From: a bacterium
GTDB lineage: Bacteria; Patescibacteria; Saccharimonadia; Saccharimonadales; UBA4665
Assembly (NCBI GenBank): GCA_021778165.1
Contig: JAJYCU010000032.1
Span: 1-6,976, forward strand
Direction of reading: 5' to 3'
Length of the DNA: 6,976 nucleotides
The position numbers and the translations under genes were made by a program. Shown here in pieces: positions 1 through 5,473 of the stretch. Every line of letters starts with the position of its first letter. Within the stretch, counting starts at the first letter, position 1. The notes beneath the pieces are model-generated. The model did not search any database. It worked only from the letters and a program-made list of their open reading frames with translations, and had not been told where the DNA came from.

Positions 1-514
1 GCCACGAGCTGGCAATTATATTAATAGTAAGGCCCAAATTAGTTATGTGTTACACAATCCTTTTATTTTCATAGCTCGTGTTTTGGTCCAACCTTTTACT
101 AAGAATTTTGATACTATTTACCTCGGCGTTGTCGGTATAATTACCAATCGATTAATCTACTTATCGATTTTTGTAATGATGCTTTTATTCTTGGGGCTAT
201 TGTTGTCGTTTAAGAATATTCCTTCACTGCCAGCCTGGGTTATTTATAAAAAACGATTTATTGCGGCTGCTTCAATCATAATAATTGGAACATATGGCTT
301 CTTGGCACTGGCTTTCTATGTTGGGAACACTCAAGTAGCAAGTACAGTCGTCTTTGGCATGTATGGTAGATATTTCCTACCATTCCTGCCACTCTTTATT
401 ATCTTTCCATTAACAACTAAACGGAAAAATACTTTTAAATATACTTATCAATCATTAGGAGTATTGAGTATTTTAACGATCGGGTTAGTGGCTACCGTTA
501 TCTCGTTAGGATAA
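1..514 (+). CDS. DUF2142-like multispanning membrane protein, C-terminal part (5' end outside window)
   Basis: The frame is open from base 2 to the TAA at 512-514, so this is the last 170 or so residues of a longer protein. The GTG at 47 is in frame but is unlikely to be the true start, because the upstream codons (reading AGNYINSKAQISYV) continue the protein sensibly. The visible part has about four hydrophobic segments and, before the last one, the motif GMYGRYFLPFLPL. This resembles the G-x-x-GRYFLP-x-x-P signature of DUF2142 membrane proteins, a family often found among surface-polysaccharide genes. The function of DUF2142 is not established; a role in envelope glycan handling is inferred from the glycosyltransferase that starts 3 bases downstream. 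Family assignment rests on motif memory only. It could instead be another GT-C-like polytopic protein. Confidence 0.68.
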   Translation, partial: PRAGNYINSKAQISYVLHNPFIFIARVLVQPFTKNFDTIYLGVVGIITNRLIYLSIFVMMLLFLGLLLSFKNIPSLPAWVIYKKRFIAAASIIIIGTYGFLALAFYVGNTQVASTVVFGMYGRYFLPFLPLFIIFPLTTKRKNTFKYTYQSLGVLSILTIGLVATVISLG

Positions 515-517
515 AGT

Positions 518-1648
518 ATGAACGAATATTACAGTAATCAAAAACTTTCCGTTATTATTCCAACCTTAAACGAAGCAGACAATATAAAGGAGCTTGTTTC
601 TAGACTAGTCACAACATTAACACCTTGTACTAAAGAATATGAATTAATTTTTATTGATGATGCATCAAGTGATAAAACTGTTTATGAAATAAATAAATTG
701 ACAGCTAGATTGCCTGTAAGTGTTCATCCAAAATCTGGAGAAAAAGGTAAAAGTTTTTCTCTCATCGAGGGTTTTAATTTAGCTAAATATGAATTGCTGG
801 CGATGATTGATGCAGACTTACAATATCCCCCAGAAGCACTCAAACAAATGCTTGGAAAAATTATTGATGAGCAGGCTGATATAGTTTTAGCTCACCGTCA
901 TAAACACTATGAAGGCTATATTAGAAAATTTGGTTCAAAAATAAATGGTTATATCAATAAACATTTATTTGGCTTTAATTATGATGTTCAAGCCGGTTTG
1001 AAATTATTTAAAAAAGAGACGTTTAAAAAAATGAATTTTAAAAAAGTTGGTCCATGGACATTTGACATGCTCTTTATATTTCAAGCCCGACAGTTAAACT
1101 ACAAGGTATCTATGGTTGATATAAACTTTGATAAACGGATTCACGGTAAATCAAAAGTAAATTTTATAAAAGTTGGTTTTGAAATACTTGCCTTTGCAAT
1201 CAAACTTAAGCTCGGTTATTTCTTAGAAACTAAAATAAAACTACTAAATAAACTATGGGTTAGACAATTTATTAAATTCTCTATGATTGGTGTTTTAAAT
1301 ACTTTGATTGATGTAGGAATTTATTTTATTTTAATACGTTCGATTCATTTCTTTTTGGTTAATTTTATCCTAGCTAAGGCAATTTCGTATATTATAGCTA
1401 GTATAAATAGCTTTATTTTCAATAGAAGATATACTTTTAAATCACACAATACTTCATGGCTGTATATATTACCTTTTATGTCGGTAGGAGCTATTGGACT
1501 GATTATCAATGTTAGTATTTTGGATCTATTAGTTAGGGTGGCTGGCCTTAACCAATTATATTCCGTTATCATAGCTACATTAGCCGTCTTGTCTTATAAT
1601 TTTCTGTTTAGTAAATTTTATATATTTTCAAATTCCAAAAAAAAATAG
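518..1648 (+). CDS. Family 2 glycosyltransferase (dolichol/polyprenyl-phosphate mannosyltransferase-like) fused to GtrA domain
   Basis: This 376-residue protein has two parts. Residues about 9-235 form a GT2 domain of the DPM1 type: SVIIPTLNEADNI at 11-23, the nucleotide-sugar binding IDDASSDKT at 46-54, the metal-binding DADLQYP at 98-104 and the acceptor-side DVQAGLKLF at 156-164. Residues about 250-373 form a GtrA-like domain with four hydrophobic helices, ending in the characteristic NFLFSKFYIF. Such fusions are expected to move a sugar from a nucleotide donor onto polyprenyl phosphate at the inner face of the membrane and to help present or flip the lipid-linked sugar. The exact sugar cannot be read from sequence. 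The start is supported by AGGA at 508-511, 6 bases upstream of the ATG and overlapping the end of the preceding gene, which suggests a two-gene transcript with translational coupling. Confidence 0.92.
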   Translation: MNEYYSNQKLSVIIPTLNEADNIKELVSRLVTTLTPCTKEYELIFIDDASSDKTVYEINKLTARLPVSVHPKSGEKGKSFSLIEGFNLAKYELLAMIDADLQYPPEALKQMLGKIIDEQADIVLAHRHKHYEGYIRKFGSKINGYINKHLFGFNYDVQAGLKLFKKETFKKMNFKKVGPWTFDMLFIFQARQLNYKVSMVDINFDKRIHGKSKVNFIKVGFEILAFAIKLKLGYFLETKIKLLNKLWVRQFIKFSMIGVLNTLIDVGIYFILIRSIHFFLVNFILAKAISYIIASINSFIFNRRYTFKSHNTSWLYILPFMSVGAIGLIINVSILDLLVRVAGLNQLYSVIIATLAVLSYNFLFSKFYIFSNSKKK

Positions 1649-1683
1649 GTAAATACTAGTCGATTTCCTAACGTTGATATTGG

Positions 1684-1708
1684 TAGCTTAATAAGCTAAT
1701 TTGTTTTT
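1684..1708 (+). terminator. Weak hairpin plus T-tract after the glycosyltransferase-GtrA gene
   Basis: TAGCTT (1684-1689) and AAGCTA (1693-1698) are perfect inverted repeats with a 3-base loop, followed by a T-rich tract (1700-1708). It lies 36 bases after the plus-strand stop codon and immediately before the converging DUF5670 gene, the expected place for an intrinsic terminator. The stem has only 6 pairs, two of them G-C, so it is weak. On the minus strand no T-run follows the stem. Confidence 0.45.
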
Positions 1709-1858
1709 CTATCCATTTCGTCTTCGAGATAGCATATCGAAGATAAAGATAATTAACGCAACCAAGATCAGTAGATGTATCAGCGGACTTGCAATATGAA
1801 TTACGATTATTCCTAGTAACCAAAAAACAAATATAACAAAAGCAATTCCTAGAAGCAT
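1709..1858 (-). CDS. Small membrane protein, DUF5670 (lmo0937-like) family
   Basis: A 49-codon frame runs from the ATG at 1858-1856 to a TAG at 1711-1709. It encodes two hydrophobic segments: about residues 2-20 (LLGIAFVIFVFWLLGIIVI) and 27-41 (IHLLILVALIIFIFD), with a short HIASP turn between. The tail is basic (SRRRNG). Length, the WLLG motif in helix 1, the IHLLL opening of helix 2 and the arginine-rich end match DUF5670/lmo0937 proteins, small membrane proteins of unknown function found widely in bacteria. The start is well supported by AAGGAG (1871-1866) seven bases before the ATG, the clearest Shine-Dalgarno in the window. It stands alone on its strand and converges on the glycosyltransferase-GtrA gene. 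A stress or envelope role is sometimes supposed for the family, but nothing here proves it. Confidence 0.85.
   Translation of the reverse strand: MLLGIAFVIFVFWLLGIIVIHIASPLIHLLILVALIIFIFDMLSRRRNG
1721..1743. repeat. 7-bp perfect inverted repeat inside the end of the DUF5670 gene
   Basis: TCTTCGA (1721-1727) and TCGAAGA (1737-1743) can pair around a 9-base loop, with an extra G-T pair possible at 1720/1744. It spans the codons for the last helix and basic tail of DUF5670. It may be chance, or an RNA structure helping to end or protect either converging transcript. Confidence 0.35.
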
Positions 1859-1865
1859 ATTATTT

Positions 1866-1891
1866 CTCCTTCCCTTTTCAATCTAATTATA
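1866..1891 (-). promoter_or_regulatory. Putative -10 element and strong RBS for the DUF5670 gene
   Basis: On the minus strand a perfect TATAAT occupies 1891-1886. A Shine-Dalgarno AAGGAG follows at 1871-1866, then a 7-base spacer and the ATG. Transcription would begin near 1879, giving a leader of about 20 bases. No convincing -35 hexamer is seen 16-18 bases upstream, so the promoter may be weak or served by another sigma factor. Confidence 0.45.
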
Positions 1892-2112
1892 GTTTTTGTA
1901 CCTTAAAGAGTCTGTGATTTCAGCCACATTATTAATTTAACTAAGATTAATTTATTTATCTATTATTAATTGATTAGAATTATATTCAAATAAAATAACC
2001 TTATTCCTATCTTTCATTATTATGTTAATGTCTAAAACTAGAGAATAATTTGACCCGAGTTACAGTCATCTTTCGAATTAATTCTTGATTGTAGAAAAAT
2101 AAAATAAGGTTT

Positions 2113-2403
2113 TTAGTTCTTCTTCAAACTTAAGATATTTTTTCTTATATTTTTATGTTCCAAATCAATGGGAAGATCACTTAATTTACCTATCTCCATT
2201 GCTTTTTTAATATTCTTAGCCTCCATTAGGTAATAGCAGGCATTTTCATTGGTCGAAAGAAAACAGGCTTCTAATTTAACCCCTTCATTAATTAGTGTTT
2301 CATATACTTCATCAGCTCGCTTGCTAAGTTGTTTTGACCAATCAATCCATTTAGACTTTCCGTCATTTATAAACTTAAATTTAACTAATACTATTTCACT
2401 CAT
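2113..2403 (-). CDS. Small hypothetical protein, DUF6176-like
   Basis: A 96-residue soluble protein with no signal peptide or membrane segment. The opening VLVKFKFINDGKSKWIDW, the middle RADEVYETLINEGVKLEACFL (residues about 29-49), the short strand ACYYLMEA (55-62) and the late PIDLEHKN (78-85) follow the pattern of DUF6176 proteins. These are predicted small alpha/beta proteins, perhaps of ferredoxin-like or dimeric alpha-beta-barrel fold, with no established function. No Shine-Dalgarno precedes the ATG at 2403; a promoter 20-50 bases upstream implies a short leader. The gene follows tRNA-Asn on the same strand but appears to have its own promoter. The family call is by remembered pattern. 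The ATG-to-TAA frame itself is convincing from its protein-like composition. Confidence 0.7.
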   Translation of the reverse strand: MSEIVLVKFKFINDGKSKWIDWSKQLSKRADEVYETLINEGVKLEACFLSTNENACYYLMEAKNIKKAMEIGKLSDLPIDLEHKNIRKNILSLKKN

Positions 2404-2425
2404 AAATCTAGAGTAACATACAAAT

Positions 2426-2454
2426 ATTGTAATAATTGGTTCGATATATCACAA
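2426..2454 (-). promoter_or_regulatory. Putative sigma-70-type promoter of the DUF6176-like gene
   Basis: Read on the minus strand: TTGTGA (2454-2449), a 17-base spacer, then TACAAT (2431-2426), matching the consensus at 4 of 6 and 5 of 6 positions. Transcription would start near 2419, about 16 bases before the ATG at 2403. It lies between the tRNA 3' end and the gene. Confidence 0.5.
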
Positions 2455-2472
2455 TCGCTGGATGAACCATCT

Positions 2473-2547
2473 TGGCTCCGGGGACTGGATTCGAACCAGC
2501 GACCTAATGATTAACAGTCACCCGCTCTACCGCTGAGCTACCCCGGA
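2473..2547 (-). tRNA. tRNA-Asn (anticodon GTT), CCA encoded
   Basis: Read on the minus strand, this folds as a complete cloverleaf. The acceptor stem is TCCGGGG/CCCCGGA, the D stem GCTC/GAGC around a 7-base loop, the anticodon stem GGTGA/TCATT with loop CTGTTAA (anticodon GTT), the variable loop AGGTC, and the T stem GCTGG/CCAGT with loop TTCGAAT. The discriminator base is G and the 3' CCA is in the DNA (2475-2473). The body is 72 bases plus CCA. Two G-T pairs in the anticodon stem and one in the T stem are tolerable. It decodes AAC/AAT. A promoter lies just upstream, and the flanking smpB and DUF6176 genes are on the same strand. Confidence 0.96.
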
Positions 2548-2569
2548 ATATCTTTCGTAACTTTTTAAA

Positions 2570-2598
2570 ATTATACAGAATATAGTTAATCGGCGCAA
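2570..2598 (-). promoter_or_regulatory. Putative promoter of tRNA-Asn
   Basis: On the minus strand a perfect TATAAT (2575-2570) is preceded at 17 bases by TTGCGC (2598-2593), which matches TTGACA at only 3 of 6 positions. The start site would be near 2563, leaving about 16 bases of 5' leader for RNase P removal. It fills the short gap between the smpB stop and the tRNA. Confidence 0.55.
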
Positions 2599-2609
2599 GG
2601 AATTAAGAG

Positions 2610-3080
2610 CTATTTATAAAATGTATTTTTAAGAGTTTGATTTATAGATCGATTCTGGTATTTTTGTTTGAGGACTTGACGCTTATCGTAATTCTTTTTA
2701 CCCTTACCGATACCAATTTTGATTTTTATGTATCTTCCATTAGTATAAATCTCGATTGGAATAATAGTTCTACCTTCTGTTTTCTTTTCAATTAATTTAT
2801 CTATTTCTTTTCGCTTTGCTAAGATTTTTCGGGCTCTAGTTTTTTCAGTATCACTGATGGGTATGCCACTAGTACCATGAATAGAGGCGTTGATTAGCCA
2901 TAGTTCATTATCTTTAACAGTAATATAAGAACCTTTTAAGTCTCCGTGGCCAAATCTTAAACTTTTAGTCTCAGCTCCAGTAAGTTGGACTCCAACGGTT
3001 AGAGTATCTTCAATAAAATAATCGAAAGTTGCTCTTTTGTTAGTAATTAATTTACTTGATGAATTTTTTTTCTTTTTCAT
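2610..3080 (-). CDS. smpB: SsrA-binding protein SmpB
   Basis: SmpB binds the tRNA-like part of tmRNA and brings it to stalled ribosomes, where trans-translation tags the unfinished protein and frees the ribosome. The 156 residues fit the usual length. Family hallmarks are NKRATFDYFIEDTLTVG (14-30), TGAETKSLRFG (34-44) in the beta-barrel core, DLKGSYITV (47-55), the helix RKILAKRKEIDKLI (84-97), and GKGKKNYDKR (125-134) leading to the positively charged C-terminal tail that enters the ribosomal A site. In the tail a Tyr (141) appears to sit where E. coli SmpB has Trp, judged by eye. An extra lysine-rich stretch (KKKK) begins the protein. The ATG lies 5 bases after the stop of the glycoside hydrolase-like gene with only a weak AAAGA ahead, so it is probably co-transcribed. 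The tmRNA gene itself is not in this window. Confidence 0.97.
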   Translation of the reverse strand: MKKKKNSSSKLITNKRATFDYFIEDTLTVGVQLTGAETKSLRFGHGDLKGSYITVKDNELWLINASIHGTSGIPISDTEKTRARKILAKRKEIDKLIEKKTEGRTIIPIEIYTNGRYIKIKIGIGKGKKNYDKRQVLKQKYQNRSINQTLKNTFYK

Positions 3081-3085
3081 AGTCT

Positions 3086-4165
3086 TTATTTTTTGAATTC
3101 CTGTTTAGCTACATTCCATAAACTTGGATCATGTAAAATCACCATTCGATAATACCAGTATTCAGCTCCCCACATATCAACTGACTTCATGCCAGTATTT
3201 CGAGCAAAGTTAAAATTAGAAAGTAGGTCTTGAGCGTTCATTGATCTATTCTGTTCTGCTAGACTGGTTTGAGGAATAGTTAGTCCATTAGGTGTCCAGG
3301 CTTCAGCTTGCATTTCATCAATTACCATGTCCCTATTTAGTAATATTTTTTGTATACCTGCTAGAAAGGCATAATACCAAGATTCGAATGGATAGGCTAA
3401 GTAACGATGAGTAAAAGCGGCATCCCAAACTTTTCTATAAACTGATACTGAATATATATCTGGCTTTGGTGCGCCAAGTGGAATACCTAAATCATTATTA
3501 CTTCGCCCAATAATTATTGGATGCGATGGATCTAACCTTTTTACAAGATTATATTCGTAGACTAAACGACTTCGACTAAAATTCGTGCAATCTCCAAAAC
3601 CTTTTAAGAAGTACTCATTCTCGAGTTGGTAATACTGCAAGCTTGGTGAGTTTTTGTAACGATTAACTACTGCTGTAATAAAACTATAAAGTTGTTTTTC
3701 CCATGCGGCAGTCGGTTCATTGGTCGCCCAGTTTGGCATGTGGCATTCTGGCCAGCGTGGTTGGCGTAAACCTAGAGTTAAGGTGATTTTTGCATTGGCC
3801 TTTTCTGCTAAGCTAAATTGCCAGTCAAGTGAAGAAAAATCGTAAGTATTAATGGTTGGTGCTAAATCTGTCCAGTAACTAGTTAAGCGAAATTGTTTAA
3901 CGCCAATTGATATTAATGCTTTCATGGTTTGTTGCGGGTTAAGTCCAAGTGACTCAGCATAGTCTGGAATAAAACTTACCCCGAAAGTTGTTGGCACATT
4001 TGGATTAGAATGTATGTACCATTCAGCAACTGAATACATAAAAATAGTTGAAATAGATATGGCGATTAAGAAATAAACTACGAATTTATGCCACCAGCCG
4101 TTATGGTAGTATCGTTTGAAGATACTCCATAATTTTTTTAAAACTTTTTTAATCTGTTTTGGCAT
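3086..4165 (-). CDS. Membrane-anchored TIM-barrel glycoside hydrolase-like protein (clan GH-A type)
   Basis: The 359-residue protein begins with a basic segment (residues 1-27) and one hydrophobic helix (about 28-46), giving a signal anchor with the catalytic part outside the cytoplasm. The rest resembles clan GH-A (beta/alpha)8 hydrolases: FGVSF on strand 1 (61-65), QFRLTSYWTDLAP (91-103), ITLTLGLRQPRWP (127-139), YYQLENEYF (178-186) with N183-E184 as the likely acid/base pair, and VIDEMQAEAW (281-290) with E284 the likely nucleophile (E288 is an alternative). SVDMWGAEYWYYR (328-340) supplies the strand-8 aromatic residues. The substrate is unknown; comparison with GH5, GH39 and GH42 would be needed. 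It has no obvious Shine-Dalgarno and starts 16 bases from a divergent glycosyltransferase. smpB follows after 5 bases. It might trim surface glycans of the cell or of a host. Confidence 0.82.
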   Translation of the reverse strand: MPKQIKKVLKKLWSIFKRYYHNGWWHKFVVYFLIAISISTIFMYSVAEWYIHSNPNVPTTFGVSFIPDYAESLGLNPQQTMKALISIGVKQFRLTSYWTDLAPTINTYDFSSLDWQFSLAEKANAKITLTLGLRQPRWPECHMPNWATNEPTAAWEKQLYSFITAVVNRYKNSPSLQYYQLENEYFLKGFGDCTNFSRSRLVYEYNLVKRLDPSHPIIIGRSNNDLGIPLGAPKPDIYSVSVYRKVWDAAFTHRYLAYPFESWYYAFLAGIQKILLNRDMVIDEMQAEAWTPNGLTIPQTSLAEQNRSMNAQDLLSNFNFARNTGMKSVDMWGAEYWYYRMVILHDPSLWNVAKQEFKK

Positions 4166-4170
4166 ATAAT
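4165..4170 (+). promoter_or_regulatory. Putative -10 element of the divergent glycosyltransferase, overlapping the hydrolase start codon
   Basis: A perfect TATAAT begins on the base that pairs with the first base of the opposing ATG. It ends 11 bases before the glycosyltransferase ATG at 4182, implying a leader of about five bases or none. The -35 region (around 4141-4149) is T-rich but lacks a TTGACA match. For the opposite gene, a weaker TATAGA (minus strand, 4179-4174) lies 8 bases before its ATG. Confidence 0.45.
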
Positions 4171-4181
4171 TAATCTATAAA

Positions 4182-4964
4182 ATGAAAATAAGTATTGTTA
4201 TACCAGTATACAACGAAGAAGACACTTTAAGAGCATGTCTTGAGGCAATTGCAAATCAGGATCTAAAAGCTGACGAAGTAATAGTAGTTGATAATAATTC
4301 AACCGATAAAACTGTTGAGATTGCTAAAAGCTTTAAATTTGTTAAAGTCATAGTCGAAAAAAGACAAGGTCGGGCTTATGCTAGGTCGACTGGATTCAAC
4401 GTCGCAACCGGAGAAATACTGGGTAGGATTGATTCAGATACAATAATCGCTAAAAACTGGACTAAACAACTTATTAAAATATTTAGCAACAAGGATGTAG
4501 CGGCTGTTTCTGGCCGACACGGCTATTATGATGGCTTATGGCCAGAGTTTAATGGCGAAGTTGATTATATTTTTCGGTTAATTCTTTCCAAACAAATGTT
4601 AGGTAATCTATTTCTGAATGGTGGTAATATGGCTATTCTAAGTTCAGCTTGGCAGGATATAAAAAATGACGTTTGCTTTGACGATGAGATACATGAAGAC
4701 TTAGATTTATCAATACACTTGAATGATGCCGGGCATCTGGTAATTTTTTCAAAAGATCTTTACGCTAAGATTTCTTTAAGACGATTTACCACCGGATTTA
4801 GTGCTCTTAGTATCTATATCGGTATGATTTTTAAAACCTATAAGTTTCATCATAAAAAGATAAATTTTTATTTCTATATACTTTTAGTCGCCCTAGTTGT
4901 TTTTTATTGGTACATTAAAATAAATGCAATTTACTTTAACCATCATAAGAAGAAGTTAAATTAA
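4182..4964 (+). CDS. Family 2 glycosyltransferase with C-terminal membrane segment
   Basis: A 260-residue inverting glycosyltransferase of the GT-A fold. The motifs run in the expected order: SIVIPVYNEEDTL (4-16), VVDNNSTDKT (35-44) for the nucleotide, GRAYARSTGFNVATGE (63-78), the metal-binding RIDSDT (82-87, D84 and D86), GGNMA (147-151) and HEDLDLS (171-177), whose E-D supplies the likely catalytic base. Residues about 228-246 form one hydrophobic helix near a lysine-rich C-terminus (HHKKKLN), so the enzyme is probably held at the inner membrane face. It lacks the extra helices of processive synthases, so transfer of one sugar to a lipid or glycan acceptor is more likely. Donor and acceptor are unknown. 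It diverges from the glycoside hydrolase gene and shares overlapping stop codons with the converging kinase gene. No Shine-Dalgarno is visible. Confidence 0.92.
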   Translation: MKISIVIPVYNEEDTLRACLEAIANQDLKADEVIVVDNNSTDKTVEIAKSFKFVKVIVEKRQGRAYARSTGFNVATGEILGRIDSDTIIAKNWTKQLIKIFSNKDVAAVSGRHGYYDGLWPEFNGEVDYIFRLILSKQMLGNLFLNGGNMAILSSAWQDIKNDVCFDDEIHEDLDLSIHLNDAGHLVIFSKDLYAKISLRRFTTGFSALSIYIGMIFKTYKFHHKKINFYFYILLVALVVFYWYIKINAIYFNHHKKKLN

Positions 4965-5473
4965 TCTTTTATTAATCGTTCAATTATATCTAGATTGAGA
5001 TGCTGACCATCTATGATTAATGGTTTTTCTGATTTAGTTGGGGTTTCTAATTTTGCGGCAATTCCATCGAATGTTGATTGATCCATTGAACCAAGAACTC
5101 TTAACTTATCATGCAAACTTGCTTGAAGTGCTCGGGTTTTCGAAATTTGTCGGTCTGTATTGACCCAAATTAGGACGACTTCGGCCCTAGCTTTTTTAGC
5201 CAGATTTGATAAAAGAAGACGATCCCTTTGAAAATTTAGATTGGTATCGAAGATGACACTGTTCCCCGCTTTTAGATACTTAAATAGTTGATCATTTAGT
5301 TCATCATATAATAATTTATTTTCTTCCGCTGAAAAAAGAGGTCTTTTAAATCTAATTTTACGTTCTTTATCTACCCAGATATGTTTGGCTGAAGTTAGAG
5401 TTTGAATCATCATGGCTATTGTTGTCTTTCCGGCTCCGGGATAGCCAACAAAAAGATATAGTTTTTTGGTCAT
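4961..5473 (-). CDS. P-loop kinase-like ATP-binding protein (AAA_33 / zeta-toxin / polynucleotide kinase type)
   Basis: The 170-residue soluble protein opens with strand LYLFVG and the Walker A motif GYPGAGKT (10-17). WVDKERKIRF (33-42) resembles the acceptor-side Asp/Arg segment of this group. VIFDTNLNFQRDR (73-85) matches the D-x-x-N...R pattern of small-molecule and RNA-end kinases, and VVLIWVN (99-105) is the next core strand, followed by an arginine-containing lid around TRALQ (113-117). The family phosphorylates nucleotides, nucleic-acid ends, sugars or antibiotics, and zeta toxins phosphorylate UDP-amino sugars; the substrate here cannot be told. No antitoxin gene is adjacent, so a housekeeping role is more likely than a toxin. 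The ATG overlaps the upstream lipid-kinase-like stop as ATGA, pointing to translational coupling. Its own stop overlaps that of the convergent glycosyltransferase. Confidence 0.85.
   Translation of the reverse strand: MTKKLYLFVGYPGAGKTTIAMMIQTLTSAKHIWVDKERKIRFKRPLFSAEENKLLYDELNDQLFKYLKAGNSVIFDTNLNFQRDRLLLSNLAKKARAEVVLIWVNTDRQISKTRALQASLHDKLRVLGSMDQSTFDGIAAKLETPTKSEKPLIIDGQHLNLDIIERLIKD

Noticed and set aside
47..514. Complete small membrane protein starting at the GTG at 47
   Set aside because: The frame continues open to the left edge with sensible codons and there is no Shine-Dalgarno before the GTG, so it is the end of a longer gene.
1345..1572. 75-codon minus-strand frame opposite the GtrA domain
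   Set aside because: It lies wholly inside the well-supported glycosyltransferase-GtrA gene and has no recognisable motif or ribosome binding site; it is a shadow frame.
1859..2112. AT-rich spacer with recurring ATTAATT (near 1931, 1946, 1965, 2077) and the palindrome GAATTAATTC at 2075-2084
   Set aside because: Spacing is irregular and such words are expected by chance at this base composition. No coding frame, RNA gene or clear riboswitch is seen beyond the DUF5670 -10 element and RBS at its left end, so an origin or repeat array is not supported.
2473..2547. Possible tmRNA (ssrA) end because it lies beside smpB
   Set aside because: The sequence is a complete 75-base tRNA cloverleaf with an Asn anticodon, and tmRNA has no anticodon arm of this kind.
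4961..5473. Zeta-type toxin of a toxin-antitoxin pair
   Set aside because: The P-loop kinase fold fits, but the coupled upstream gene is a 321-residue lipid-kinase-fold protein and not a small antitoxin.
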